Source: Halocaridina rubra
Taxonomy: Eukaryota > Arthropoda > Malacostraca > Decapoda > Atyidae
Direction: 5' to 3'
DNA: 64,000 bases
Assembly (NCBI GenBank): GCA_037179515.1
Contig: JAXCGZ010007571.1
Span: forward strand, 166,001-230,000
Under the pieces are notes generated by a model. That model was not told the origin of the DNA and did no database searches. It saw nothing but the letters and a program-made list of their open reading frames with translations. Made by a program: the position numbers and the translations under genes. Positions 1 to 20,821 of this stretch are shown in pieces. How positions within the stretch are numbered: position 1 is the stretch's first letter; every line of letters starts with the position of its first letter.

Positions 1-103
1 GTGATAACAGTTCATAAGATAGTCCACTTTGACTCCTCCTCAAAACGAACAAACGCTCAGAAATTATAAAATGGTCTAAGATATTGCATCAGCAAGCACT
101 TGC

Positions 104-3100
104 CTTGTCTTCTATAATATAACTGGTAATGGCTGGAGCAGCTATTCCAGCTAAGGCCCCAACAGTATTAGTTATTCCCAGAAGAGTTCCAGCTAAATTT
201 GGTGCAATGTCTTGATGAGAACACAAGTAGCCACTATTAACAGCCCCATTTAGCATTCCAAATATACACAAGACTGAAGTCGCGAGGATTGCATTGCAGT
301 TCACGAAACACATGGCAATCAGACCAATCATGGGACCGTAGAGAGCTGAAGTGAAATAGATGAATTACATCTGTGTAAAACCACGTGAATACATATTTAT
401 GGGCATTTATATACATGGTATTAGATATTTCTCAATAAGCATAGCTTGAAGCAAGCAGAATCCTTACATCTGCAGTACAGTTGTCCTACCAAACCGCTAT
501 GCTGTCTCATATAAAATATATATAACTTCTTAATACATTAGAACTATCAAAATAATGATTTCTTTTGTTAATTCTGTTTTTGCATTTCTTTGATAACAGT
601 ATCTGTTTCAAATGCTTTCTCACCCACACCCGTTGAAAGCCTTCTTATATTCACAAGAGCAAGTGTTTCTTTCTTAGTTAAGTAATCCATAAGTGCTGCC
701 CACAGTAAGCCGAAGATCCACATCAAAAAGTAGGGAAGTGCAGAGAGTGCTCCATTCTGAAGAAAAAATATGATATGGATTTACTTTTGCATTTGTAGGA
801 CCTGAGAATAGACCTATAATGAAGCACATTTTTTTTTAGTATCATCACTGTGATAAAGTGCCTAGATTGCATTTTCATATCAGATAAACGCACTTGCATG
901 AACATATTTGTTTTCATATATATATTTTTTTTATGATTGTGACACCAGGACGGGCCATAAAAAATTATAAAATAAAACAGCCCTCATCGGGCCTGGGCAC
1001 GAAGAATACATAAAGCAAAGAGAAACAGAGATGGAGAGTGTAATGACTTGTCAGATGTGAAGGGATAATGAAAGATGTCTGATGAATATCATATATGAAT
1101 GTGACCAACAGAAAATTACAGTATGAAAAAGTGAATGAAAAAGATAGATGGTTCTTAATGTCATTGTACACTAAAACGTGAACTTAGATAATTAATGAAC
1201 CGACGTTTTCTATATTGAAATGCTGAACATCGTGGAGGTACGTGGGTAATTCCGTTAGCAATGTGAAGAAACCATAATCATTCCCCAGGCTACTGGCAAC
1301 GACAGCCCAGAAGGTTAAGGAAGTCAGCATTCCTCTCCAAGGCATTGGCAAAACCTGAAAAAAAAGAAAAAAAACATTCAGGTTTAGAGATCATCCAGAT
1401 CAATACGTTTTCTGGACCACTCTCAGGAAATGCAGAACAAATTAGCTTACCGCCATCTACAGCGCTTTTGGAACTCATTGTTAATGATCTAGACAAGATG
1501 ATGGATGAAAGTCATTTGTATGTAATGCCAAGGACAAAAAAAAAAAAACTCTTCAAGAAGGCCTTGCTTTCCAAATAGCAGAACTTTTTATTACAAAGCC
1601 AAACCTACCTCAGCTTGTTTCCTGGATTCATAATTGAGAATGAGTTGCCTTAGCTCAGCGTTGGGTATACCTGGATGGTCTTCTGGGCGTTCATAAATGA
1701 TACAATACCATGTAATGGCCCATGCAATACCCAGGCCTCCAAAGGTGTAGAATGGTAGTGGCCAACCTTCTAGATATTTGAAATTGCAGAGCCATCCCGT
1801 TGCGTAGAGACCAATTACAGTGCCAATCTGGAATCCTAGAGATACACGATGTATGTTTTATCATTGTTTTAGAAAAAAAACTCGTTTATCAAAACCACAT
1901 TAATGCCAATACGAAGCCAAATATGTAAGGACGGTATTATAATGCCAATACGAAGCTAAATATGTAAGGACGGTATTATAATGCCAATACGGAGCCAAAT
2001 ATGTAAGGACGGTATTCATGTATTAGGGTGATTCAATTTGAAATACTGAATCCTGCTGTGCCATGCAGAGTTGAAATATAAAAGTGAAGAAAACAAATAT
2101 TGGCCTTCATGCCTCATATACCTGAATAGACAATGGTACTGAACATACTCCTGTCCTTTGGTAGGATCCAAGTAGCCAACATGCAGTTCATAGATGGAAA
2201 CGTTACCCCCTGGAAAGCAGTAAGTGGATAAATATGGACTACTGTTCCTCCTTCCTTCTTATATTTAAGCAGAAACTTCAGATGTGTATGCAATTTATAT
2301 ATGTGTCTTCTGTCATCCATCCTTATTTCTTTTGCTGATGGCCTGGCTCTCCTTTCTTGAAATTAGACTAGAATGTATATCCTGCTTATGTTTGTTTGTA
2401 CGAAATTGAGTAAATGTCTTTGTGTTACATGATCTGTGCTACCCACCTGAAACACACCTAGAAGAATCCTGCCAACAATAAACAATTCTACTGAAGCATT
2501 TGCTAATGTAGGACTGATAATTGAGAGCAGAGAAGAGCCCATTATGCCTAAGCCAAAAACCATCTTGCCACCGACGTATTCAGATAACCTTCCTCCAATG
2601 ATGTTTGTGGCTGCATAGCCCCAGAAGAATGCACCCAGTACTATGCCTTGCATTTCTTTATTCCATTGAAACTCACCCTGCAAGTAGGCATGATTAAATA
2701 GATATATCTTGTGTGCTAATATCATAATGTTCAACTTTTTTCCATAGTGAAAAACAAAGGTACAGGGAAGTCAGAGTTTATCATTATTTGTGGACGTTTT
2801 CACTGAATTCAGTAAAGTCTAATTTAGTATTATGAGGAACTAAAGATGAACCATTACTAATAATCTGTAAAAGTTGGGGAATGCGACTACAAAGGGAGCA
2901 ATATATGGACTACCAGAACCAGGCAGTTAAATACTGCGAATGTGAGCTACTTTGGTTTAAGAATAAAAACTGGATATAAACCAATTGGAATATATTGCAA
3001 TATCAGTGAGGTATCCAAAGAGACACCTACTGATTCCAGTTGGATTTACAACTTGTTGAGCAATTGATATTAGCCAGTCAGGTTAAAAGAATCTTGTATA

Positions 3101-5125
3101 CTACCTTTGCATGAGTGCGTGCCTTATTAATGAGCTCTTCGTCAAGACTCCCTGTTGGGAGAGGACAGCTCCCATGAAAAGTGTGGTTGGCTGTCGTATT
3201 GACAGGTGCCACCATAACAACAATGGCGACAGAGAGACTAACTCTTTGGCAGTATTCCACAGCAATACCGAAAAGACCCATAACTGATAATGTGTGTCTG
3301 GCTCCCCATCGTACTTTCTTTTCTGTAATATAGTTAAAAAAAAATATATGGTAACAGAAATTTAATGTCTGGTATTATTCTACACCTATTTATTTAGAAT
3401 AATATGTAGGTACTGTATGCTTGACGATCATCTGACTTTCTATGAAAGTTAAATAAATAAAATTATTTGGTACCACCGAGATAAGCTCTTTGGCAGTTTT
3501 ATACACCATGCTTAGAGAGATCATAACATATGAGGTGTGACTGGTGCCCCGTTATGATCTTATTTTCTGAAGGTAAATAAATAAATGAGTTGACGACAGA
3601 AAGTAACTCTTGAGAAGAAAATTAAATGGCCATGCCAGATGAGGTGAGTTGGACATGCCATATAACTCTTTTTCTAATAATATACAAATATGGAAAGAAT
3701 TGGCGACAGAAAAGCAAATAGATAAGTTATGTTAGCAAATCCCTATACCCTTTATTTCTGTAATATACTTAAGAATTAATTGGCGACCGAGAGATTAACT
3801 TTTCAGCAATTTTACACAATATCTCCCTAAAGGTCCATAACAGATAATGTGTCTTTGAACACAAATCTGACCTTTTCCTAAAAGATAATTGAATATTTAT
3901 ATAAAATATATATTAAATGTATGTACTACGGTATACCATATCAGTAGTGGCACATTGCAAAAGATGAGAAGTGATGAGCCTAACGCGCGTTCGATCCCAC
4001 ATCGGGGTATTAGGGAATCCAGCCCTGATCCCCCTGTTCCAACCTTCCGTGTGTACCCCCATTCGAATAGATTAGTTGTAACACATTAAACCACAAATAT
4101 AACTCAGAAGTATATAAACACATCGATTAAGATGATGAACGGAAGTGATTAAACTTATGTTTTCGCAATGTTTAGAATATCAAAACACATGAAAATGCAT
4201 GTTATAATTTCATTATAGCATGATGTGGCAGAATGGTCAGTTTGATAATGATGATTCACACATTTAAATATGAAGTAAAACTCCAAGATGCAAGAATGTC
4301 TAGGGCTCGATATCTTAAACAGTGTAAACCTAGGATACAATATTGTTAGTTAGCTAGACTCACACAAATGGATTTCATAAACGCACCTGACCCGATTCTG
4401 TGTACGGGATCCTAGCCATACACAGAACCGCGTCAGATGCATTCATGAAATTAATTTGTGTGTGTCTAGCTAACTAACAATATGGTATCCTAGGTTTACA
4501 CTGTTTAAGGAATCGGACCTAGGTGTTTGTGAAATAGAAATTATGTAAAGAGGAGGGTCTGGGACACAAAACCCCTCAAGTAGGAAAGTAGTTGTAAAAT
4601 GGAGATACCTCAAAACCTCTCTTTTCAGACATAATGGCGTTCAAAATCGACCATTTCACAAAAAGAATAATTAGAATAACCTCATTGTTCAAAGCACATG
4701 GAGGTTTCAATTTCACAATTACCTAATCATTGTAATATTACAGCCAAATTACTTTCAGTAATCTGTAGATCGCTTCTGGTTCCGGTTTTACGTCACGGAC
4801 TCCCTTTTCAACCAAGGGCTAGGACGGTTGCCTTTTTGCGAAGGACTTGTTTTGGCAGATGTAATCCTTACCCTGAGTGCATGCCATTGCTAACCTCAGA
4901 CCGTGACGGGGCGTGAACCCTCGACTTGACGCCTCAGAGTCGCGGACGCTACCGGTTGACCCACGGCGACTACAGTAATCTGTAGATCGGTAGATAGTTT
5001 TATGAGGTAGAGACTGTAGTAGTATTAATTATGAATGAGTATACTTTAGTAGATACTTCTGACTTACCTGGAGGGTGTCTCAGTAACGGGACAGTTTCGT
5101 CTATGGTCTCCGTATCTTCTGCCAT
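104..5125 (-). CDS. SLC17 / sialin-like anion transporter, eight exons, 3' end off window
   Basis: Major facilitator superfamily, SLC17 branch (sialin, vesicular glutamate transporter and Na/phosphate cotransporter relatives), moving organic or inorganic anions across lysosomal, vesicular or plasma membranes. Exons on the minus strand: 5068-5125 (ATG at 5123-5125), 3105-3322, 2447-2677, 2122-2209, 1609-1835, 1205-1354, 624-756, 104-345. Phases join cleanly to 449 codons. Exon 1 encodes an acidic tail with ETVPLL, a dileucine sorting motif placed like the one in human sialin. Residues 20-55 hold TM1 (GARHTLSV...RVSLSVAIVVMV), followed by an N-glycosylated lumenal loop (NTTANHT), EFQWNKEMQGIVLGAFFWGY, GRILLGVFQGVTFPS and a C-terminal part with DIAPNLAGTLLGITNT. 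Residue 177 is Asn where many relatives have His. The last exon has a GC donor (AAG/GCAAGT); the donor of exon 1205-1354 (AAC/GTCGGT) is weak. The remaining C terminus is left of position 1. The substrate cannot be inferred. Confidence 0.9.
938..1075 (-). repeat. SINE-like family B, 3' fragment
   Basis: On the minus strand this reads as the last 135 bases of a dispersed family also present at 9442-9710, 13586-13890, 48593-48870 and 60896-61150. It contains the shared tail (GGCCCGATGAGGGCTG, then CGTCCTGGTGTCACA). It lies in a transporter intron. Confidence 0.75.
1902..2017. repeat. 39-bp tandem repeat, three copies
   Basis: Three nearly identical 39-bp units start at 1902, 1941 and 1980, each carrying AATGCCAATACG and TATGTAAGGACGGTATT. 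They lie in the transporter intron between exons 1609-1835 and 2122-2209. No coding or regulatory role is visible. Confidence 0.9.
3478..3890 (-). pseudogene. Decayed tandem copies of the transporter TM1 exon
   Basis: Upstream of the working exon 3105-3322, stretches at about 3478-3570, 3598-3690, 3700-3780 and 3785-3890 resemble its first 90 bases and its acceptor region. The copy at 3483-3560 keeps CTTTGGCAG, GGTGTGACTGG and GCCCCG in register but has a one-base shift and an in-frame stop. The copy at 3785-3890 keeps TCCATAACAGATAATGTGT but reads into TAG. The two middle copies are weaker matches. Each is separated by TAATATA or GGCGAC-type junctions that match the boundaries of the real exon. 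They look like dead products of repeated local exon duplication. Alternative splicing of these copies is unlikely because the frames are broken. Confidence 0.6.
3962..4070 (+). repeat. tRNA-like/shared-tail SINE fragment
   Basis: A box-B-like GCGTTCGATCCCAC is followed by a tail that matches the 3' part of the 5S-headed SINE at 39781-40058 (GAATCCAGCC.TGATCCCC...TACCCCCATTCG). The 5' end is lost. It lies in the first transporter intron. Confidence 0.55.
4303..4520. mobile_element. Foldback (palindromic) MITE, copy 1
   Basis: Two inverted arms of about 100 bases meet near 4405: TCTTAAACAGTGTAAACC on the left and GGTTTACACTGTTTAAGGA on the right. The inner arms carry ACAGAATCG and CCATACACAGAACCGCG. 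The whole unit would fold into one long hairpin. Related copies are at 5552-5820 and 55164-55393. No transposase is present, so it is non-autonomous. Confidence 0.85.
4773..4973 (-). mobile_element. tRNA-derived SINE (family A) with 16-bp target duplication
   Basis: Reading on the minus strand, a tRNA-like head has box A (GGTCAACCGGTAGCGTCC) and box B (GGTTCACGCCCCG), followed by a roughly 130-base body ending in GACGTAAAACCGGAACC. It is flanked by the 16-base direct repeat AGTAATCTGTAGATCG at 4757-4772 and 4974-4989, which shows retroposition. It sits in intron 1 of the transporter gene. Confidence 0.92.
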
Positions 5126-5551
5126 TGAAGTGTTTCTCACAAAACTCTTTGTTATAAGTGTTCTTACTGTCCTACACAAATCTTGGGTTGGAAAAATTAT
5201 TTTTTCATCAATTCAGAAATTTTTTCAAGGTGTCAACTTCACCCAACAAATTATAGTTTCCATAAATTATCATGTTTTTATTACTTCAAGAGTATCTCAA
5301 TGTATCAACTGAGGGAGGGGGGGCTAGCGTACACCCTCCGTGTTCCCCTGCGTGTCGTAAGAGTCGGCTAAATGGGGCGTTATCAAAATGTTCGATACTT
5401 GTTCTTGTAGCTTAGATTTTGCTGCGTGTTATAGATTTCTGTGAAATAAAAGGGTTCTTTATTACCTCAAGGTTTATTCAAGCTCATTAGTCTAGTGGAT
5501 CATTATCAGTTTAAAACTCTTTACAGATCAAATTTTAACATTAGTTATTAA

Positions 5552-5820
5552 GGCCCGATTTCTTAAACAGTGTAAACCTAGGATACCATATGGTTAGTTA
5601 GCTAGACACACACAAATGGATTTCATAAACGCATCTGACGCGGTTCTGTGTATTGCTTGGCTCCCCCAGGGGGGATCCTAGCCATTCACAGAACCTGGGA
5701 TTCCGTACGGGATCCTAGCCATACACAGAACCGCGTCAGATGCGTTTATGAAATCCATAGTGTGTGTCTAGCTAGCTAACCATATGGTATCCTAGGTTTA
5801 CACTGTTTAAGAAATCGGGC
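5552..5820. mobile_element. Foldback MITE, copy 2
   Basis: Same family as 4303-4520: GGCCCGATTTCTTAAACAG at the left end and its inverse at the right. This copy has an extra internal duplication of the centre (a second GGGATCCTAGCCAT...CACAGAACC block near 5670-5735). It lies upstream of the transporter start codon, so it may sit in that gene's promoter region. Confidence 0.85.
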
Positions 5821-6102
5821 ATAAGTCTGTTTAATAGTTTCTGAGAGTTTGAACAGATATAACGTTTTCTTTAGTATTTCAAGCATCCTCAGGCTGTTAG
5901 CTCGAACAAACCATTATATTCATCAGTAGGATATCAGAGTTCTACTTTTGTTACTTTGCCTGGATAGCGCATTGGATGTGAAGGCTAACAACATACTTTC
6001 CCACCCTTCACCAAACTCCCAAGGGTCTTCCACAGCGAATGAAGGAAATAATTTGGGTACTTTCCTATTATCAACAGCCATTTATTTACTAAAAGATTAG
6101 TA

Positions 6103-6123
6103 TAGGTTAGGTTAGGTTAGGTT
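6103..6123 (+). repeat. Short interstitial TTAGG array
   Basis: About four units of TTAGG, the arthropod telomere repeat, occur directly before an (AT)n array. Shorter TTAGGTTAGG pieces occur near 9885, 22595 and 22938. Confidence 0.7.
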
Positions 6124-6124
6124 T

Positions 6125-6259
<135 letters not shown>

Positions 6260-6799
6260 TTTAGATATATTCATCATTCAGGAAACAAATATGGACTGTC
6301 GATAAAATGAAAGTAAAAGAAAAATTGTCTTAGTGATAATGGTGTTCAATCCTTCTTCCCAGGATGCTACTAGGGTCATCCACAGTGTCGGTGGAAAAAG
6401 TCATTAAGTGGGGCCTAATCAGCTGTTGCTTATTTGTCTCCACCGCATCATATCCTGGCAACCCCCCCCCCACACCCACCCGTCTCAGTACGCAACACTG
6501 CATATTTGCTGGCAAAGCCATACTTGGGTCATCCACAGTGTAAGTGGGAAAAGTTCTGCCGTGGGACCTAACATGCATAGGTTTACCTCCACTTCTTCAT
6601 AATGTGGAAACTGCACCCACACCCACCCGCTCTAGTGTGCAACACTGCAGAGGTGCGGGAAAATCCCTTTGTGGATAGTGTGTCATGTGTGTGGTTATGG
6701 TGGGGAGATAAAAATTATGAACTAGTTTGTAAGTAAATAAGAAAGATTTATTTGAGATAAATGATGGCGTTCTTTATTAGTTTGTGTGTGTGTGTTTGT

Positions 6800-7660
6800 G
6801 TTTAATTACCTATTTGTGCTTGCGGAAAAGAGCCCCAAGCTCGTAACTTCCCTTCTCCTGTGTGTGTGTGTGTGAGAGAGAGAGAGAGTGAGAGTTTAGC
6901 TAATTTTATTCACGGGAGAGAGCCCTATGCTCGGAACTCTCAGTTTTCTGGTTGTATTCATTTTTTTTTTTAATAACACTTATCTTTTCTTTAAGCTATG
7001 AATGCACTTAGCATTTACTATTTCCTTGCCTAGCGAATTTCAGTTAGTAATTGCAACTATGATTTCTTATGAAATTTCAAATTGTAACTTCTAGTTCTAG
7101 AGCCACCCATATCCAAGTAGCGTTCCACATCAACTCTGTTAACACCATGGGGGAATTCGGAATCAATTACCATATCTCCTTCTTTCTCCTAGCATTGAGT
7201 GGTGGTAAGTCTAACTTTTTCAGCCTTTCCTTGTAACTGAGATTACGTATCTCTATCAGTTGCTTCGTAGCAAGTCTTTGAACTATCTTCAATTTGTGTA
7301 TGTTTTCCAACTGCAGATTCCAGAAGGGTGCTGCATATTCAAGCTTAGGCCTCATATAAGTCATGTACATATTACTGAACATTTCATTGTCCATATAACT
7401 GAGTGCCACTCCTTTGTTTAATAAGAAAACATGTCTTGCCATTGCGATGCCATTTATATGTATTTTCAGTGATAAATCTACCAACCCATCCATCCGCCCC
7501 TAGATCACTTCCAATTTCAGATTCTTTTTGTTCTCATGATATTGAATATGGAAAACCTGGACCTTCATGCACTTTTGCCCATTCTCATTAGCCACTTATC
7601 TGACCACTCATTAAGACTAGTTAGGTCTTCCTTAAGATCTCTACCACTGTTTTCGTGTCA
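6800..7660 (-). mobile_element. Old LINE fragment (TAATTACC family), 3' half of reverse transcriptase to 3' end
   Basis: Minus-strand peptides in 7167-7493 (HINGIAMARHVFLLN, YMRPKLEYAAPFWN, VQRLATKQLIEIRNLSY) match the same region of the better copy at 18356-19740. The 3' end (6800-6860) has the family signature GCTCTTTTCCGCAAGCAC and AGGTAATTA next to a TG-rich tail. A second, more diverged signature lies at 6890-6950. Stops and shifts make it inactive. It is a 5'-truncated non-LTR retrotransposon. Confidence 0.75.
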
Positions 7661-7697
7661 ATTGTGTATGTGTGTGGGGTACTAAATAAATATTGTC

Positions 7698-8104
<407 letters not shown>

Positions 8105-8446
8105 GATAGCATTTAAAATGATCCACCTGTACTTCGTCACAACCAATGGCAAACTAATCCTTAAAGAATTAATATCAATAATTATTGTTTGTATATAAAA
8201 AAAAATGCCTTATCTTGATAAGATTCTTGCAAAATTATCAACCATTGTTTTCATTCATTTATTTTTCTAATCTTATCTCGATATATTTGCTACTAACGAG
8301 GTATGTACAATGTGAACATCATATGTACATTTGTATGTGCTCTTACATATCTGAGCATGAGTGTACATGGTATTTTTAGCAGGTTTTGAATGTAAATGCA
8401 TTATTAACTCTTCTCATGGGGTTTTCTGGGGTACTTGTGTAATTGG

Positions 8447-8637
8447 ATCCGGTTTTACTTCACGGACTCCCTTATCTACCAAGGGCTAGGACGATTGACT
8501 TCTTACGAAGGACTTGTTTTGGTAGATGTAATCGCCACTCTGAGTGCATGCCCTTGCTAACCTCAGACCGTGGCGGGGCGCAAACCCTCGACCTGACGCC
8601 TCAAAGTCTCAGATGCTACCGCTTTGCCACGGTGACT
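8447..8637 (-). mobile_element. tRNA-derived SINE (family A)
   Basis: Same family as 4773-4973. On the minus strand the tRNA-like head begins near GTCACCGTGGCAAAGCGGTAG and the body ends at GTAAAACCGG. No clean target duplication could be found by eye. Confidence 0.85.
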
Positions 8638-9227
8638 ACACTCTGATATTTGTGCAATGAAGCCCATTATTGATTTTGACGGTGAAATATTGTTATTCCT
8701 CTTCTATTCTGTGTGATAAAATAGATAGGTTTTGGTAGTTAAGTCTGTCCGAAATTAGCGTAATTTGAAATACTCCCTCTCAGTATATTTAAGGAAGTAA
8801 CTATCAGTATTGATGGCTATGCATAGAAAATCAATGGAAAATGCATTTCTGTAATTATATAATTTATTGGAATCAAGTTTACAATTACTTTTCCTAACTA
8901 GTCTGAACAAATTTAAATCAATTTAACATTTGAAGGTGATTATCGGCCTCAGCTTCGTAACATTTGCTGTACAATGGGTTCTCTATATGGACTATTATGC
9001 TTTATTGTACACATAGGTATATGTGTACTTGGTATCAGTATACCCTGTATAAAAAATTGGTTTCTATATTTAGACATTTTGTGTATAGTCTATATATGTT
9101 TAGGTATTATTTATAGGGTATTTTCTAGGGTTCAATTAGCTTCACAGGGTTCAGTGTGATGTGTTTCTTCTTGGTAAAAAGCTTGAGGATTCATCTTCAC
9201 AAGGTATTTGCGAAATGTCGTCCAACA

Positions 9228-9425
9228 GGATTGGATTCGGTTTTACGTCACGAACTCCCTTTTCTACTAAGGGCTAGGATGGTTGCCTTCTTGCGAAGTA
9301 CTTGTTTTGGCAGATGTAATCGTTACCCTGAGTGCATGCCCTTGCTAACCTCAGACCGTGATGGGGCGCGAACCTTCGACCTGCCGCCTCAGAGTTGCGG
9401 ACGCTACCATTTTGCCATGGAGATT
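9228..9425 (-). mobile_element. tRNA-derived SINE (family A, second subtype)
   Basis: The head reads TCTCCATGGCAAAATGGTAG, the AAAATGG subtype shared with 10877-11071 and 15163-15363. The flanks GCGAAATGTCGTCCAACA (9210-9227) and GCAAATGTTGTCCAACA (9426-9442) form a slightly diverged target duplication. A family B element follows immediately. Confidence 0.9.
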
Positions 9426-9441
9426 GCAAATGTTGTCCAAC

Positions 9442-9710
9442 ACTGAAGGTCTTTTGGACTTGAATAGGCCTGTCCAGGACAGTTCTATGTTGAGTCTTCC
9501 TTCACTTATGGTTGGTTCTTTTGCTATGCCTACATCTACACCGATTATTTTTGGATATTCCTTACACATCTCATATTATCCTTTCACATCTGATTATTCA
9601 CAACATTCCCCATCTCTGTTTCTCTTCTCTCTATGTTTTCTGCGTTCCCAGGCCCGATGAAGGCAATGTTCTTTGCCTTTCCTGGTGTCACACCCATAAA
9701 ATAGAAAAAC
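9442..9710 (+). repeat. SINE-like family B
   Basis: Begins CTGAAGGTCTTTTGGACTTG, passes through CATCTCTGTTTCTCTTC and ends CCCAGGCCCGATGAAGGCA...CCTGGTGTCACACC. The last 60 bases resemble the 3' end of the LINE at 52131-54243. The extreme 5' head present in other copies is missing. Confidence 0.8.
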
Positions 9711-10189
9711 TCGCCGGGGGTGTGAAAGTATACATCTACCGGGGTTACTCATCGAGTACTGAGGCTGAGTGTAGTTAAGTTTTACTGATTATTTTTGGGT
9801 TCTAATTAAATATTTGAGGTCTTTTATTGGCTTATTCGTCATGATAAATAAGATTTTGGTGTAATAGAGTAAGATAGATCAAGTTAGGTTAGGTTTGCTT
9901 AGATAGGAAATATTCTTTTATCAAATGGGAGTGTGATCTCCCTTTGTGACTCACTGGATCAAAGAGGTCCTTGGTCCGACTTATTAAAATATCTTAGTTC
10001 CTCTCTTCACCAGAACTTTTGATGATAGGGAAAGGGTAGTATAAAAACTATCTTGGAATCGTGGACAAAAAGTTTTAAAAAGTTAATATTAAATTATCTT
10101 AAAATTTCTTGAAATTTCCTCTATATTGCTATGCATTTAACAAGCACAGAGAAGAGAGCATGCCGGAGATAGGGATAGGTGGAGAAAGC

Positions 10190-10639
10190 TTATGCATAGG
10201 TGACGCGGGACAAAGGAATATTCCCGTACCTCTTCACTGTTGTAATTTGGGACGGATGGGAGGTTGCCACGAGATAAATCGGTGAGGATAACCAGATACG
10301 GCTGTCGGTCCCCACAGCAGAAGAGCTTACTTTGTGGGTGACCCAAGCATTGAGGAATTTTGGTAACCCTTTATCCTCAGGAGCTAAGATGAGTGAGATA
10401 GGGTGAAATGGCTTTCTGAAGCTTAAGTATATGCTTTGACTTAGCCACTCCTTACAGTGGAGATTGCGGCCATTGTATATATATGTAAAAATATTTAAAC
10501 AATTTATAATTTCTTCACTCAACATACAACAGTCTATAGAAATTCTGTCCAGATGGTTGTTCAATGAACATACTTTTGATTCTCGCCATAACACTAGTCT
10601 CTTCGAGGCTAGTGAAAAACAGTTACCCCATATGAACAT
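10190..10639 (-). other. Unassigned 149-codon open frame
   Basis: An open frame with normal amino-acid complexity but no family I recognise. Part of it reads PEDKGLPKFLNAWVTHKV and SRIWLSSPIYLVATSHPSQ. The absence of repeats across about 450 bases is unusual here. It could be a retroelement relic or chance. No splice partners or promoter were evident. It lies between the transporter and the glucuronosyltransferase gene. Confidence 0.2.
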
Positions 10640-10682
10640 GAGAAAAGCTGTCGATAATGGAAAATTTGTTATGTAGTTAACA

Positions 10683-10814
<132 letters not shown>

Positions 10815-10876
10815 TGTGTAGCTTGTGTCTTTGAGCTACAAACAAAAAACTATCTTGAAATTAATTAAAAAGAAAA

Positions 10877-11071
10877 GTAGTCTCCGTGGCAAAATGGTAG
10901 CGTCTGCGACTCTGAGGCGGTAGGTCGAGGATTCGCGCCCCGTCACGGACTGAGGTTAGTAAGGGCATACACTTAGGGTAACGATTACATCTGCCAAAAC
11001 AAGTCCTTCGTAAGAAGGCAACCGTCCTAGCCCTTAGTAGAAAAGGGAGTTCGTGACGTAAAACCGAATCC
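10877..11071 (+). mobile_element. tRNA-derived SINE (family A, second subtype) with 14-bp target duplication
   Basis: The head reads GTCTCCGTGGCAAAATGGTA with box B GGTCGAGGATTCGCGCC; the body ends GACGTAAAACCGAATCC. Flanked by AATTAAAAAGAAAA at 10863-10876 and 11072-11085. Confidence 0.92.
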
Positions 11072-11408
11072 AATTAAAAAGAAAAATTACTTGAACATAG
11101 TCGAGTACATATTTTATTGGAGCTAAGAGAATCTTTGAGATCCACTTAAATTATTGTGCAAAAGATTTGAGTTTTTCTTTGAGCTGTTCTAAATCGCGAG
11201 TTAGATTCTCATTTATAACGTCTTGGCTCAGTTGTAGAAGCTCTGCCCTCCGAATTCGCATTTTCAGTAGACTCAGGGTCGAATCCCAATGGGGTTAGTA
11301 TATTTCTACGCTGAACAAGTGTATTTACTTGCTGAAATGAATTTTGTTTTTAATGAAAATGACATATACTGAACGTGAATGTACTTCACACAGTCTTATC
11401 TTATCAAT

Positions 11409-11600
11409 AGTCGCCGTGGCTCAAGCGGTAGCGTCCGCGACTCTGAGGCGTCAGGTCGAGGGTTCGCGCCCCGTCACGGTCTGAGGTTATCAAGGGCATA
11501 CACTCAGGGTAACGACTACATCTGCCAATACAAGTCCTTCGCAAGAAGGCAACCGTCCTAGCCCTTGGTAGAAAAGGGAGTCCGTGACGTAAAACCGGAA
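11409..11600 (+). mobile_element. tRNA-derived SINE (family A, first subtype)
   Basis: The least diverged head in the window: GTCGCCGTGGCTCAAGCGGT (box A) and GGTCGAGGGTTCGCGCCCCG (box B). The putative anticodon loop CTCTGAG would read CUG, as in tRNA-Gln. The body ends GTAAAACCGGAACG. No clear target duplication. It lies just downstream of the glucuronosyltransferase stop codon. Confidence 0.88.
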
Positions 11601-11778
11601 CGAGCTGCACGTGAATTTTATACTTTTAATATGCCATGCGTGAAAATAATATGTACAGTATTACAGTAATATTTCAAATGATAAGAATAACTCACTAATT
11701 GAATAATTTGCTATTTGTCCAGCTAAGCAGCTAACTATTTGAATAACTATCTGTCTGTTTATCTATCCATCTATCTTT

Positions 11779-20821
<9,043 letters not shown>

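Noticed and set aside
10877..10945. Candidate tRNA gene
   Set aside because: It is the tRNA-like head of a SINE with target duplications; the acceptor stem does not close.
11404..11610. Conserved 60-96 codon frames such as [21 protein letters not shown] repeated at seven places
   Set aside because: These are readings of the tRNA-derived SINE on its non-Pol III strand. The repetition comes from the mobile element, not from a protein family.
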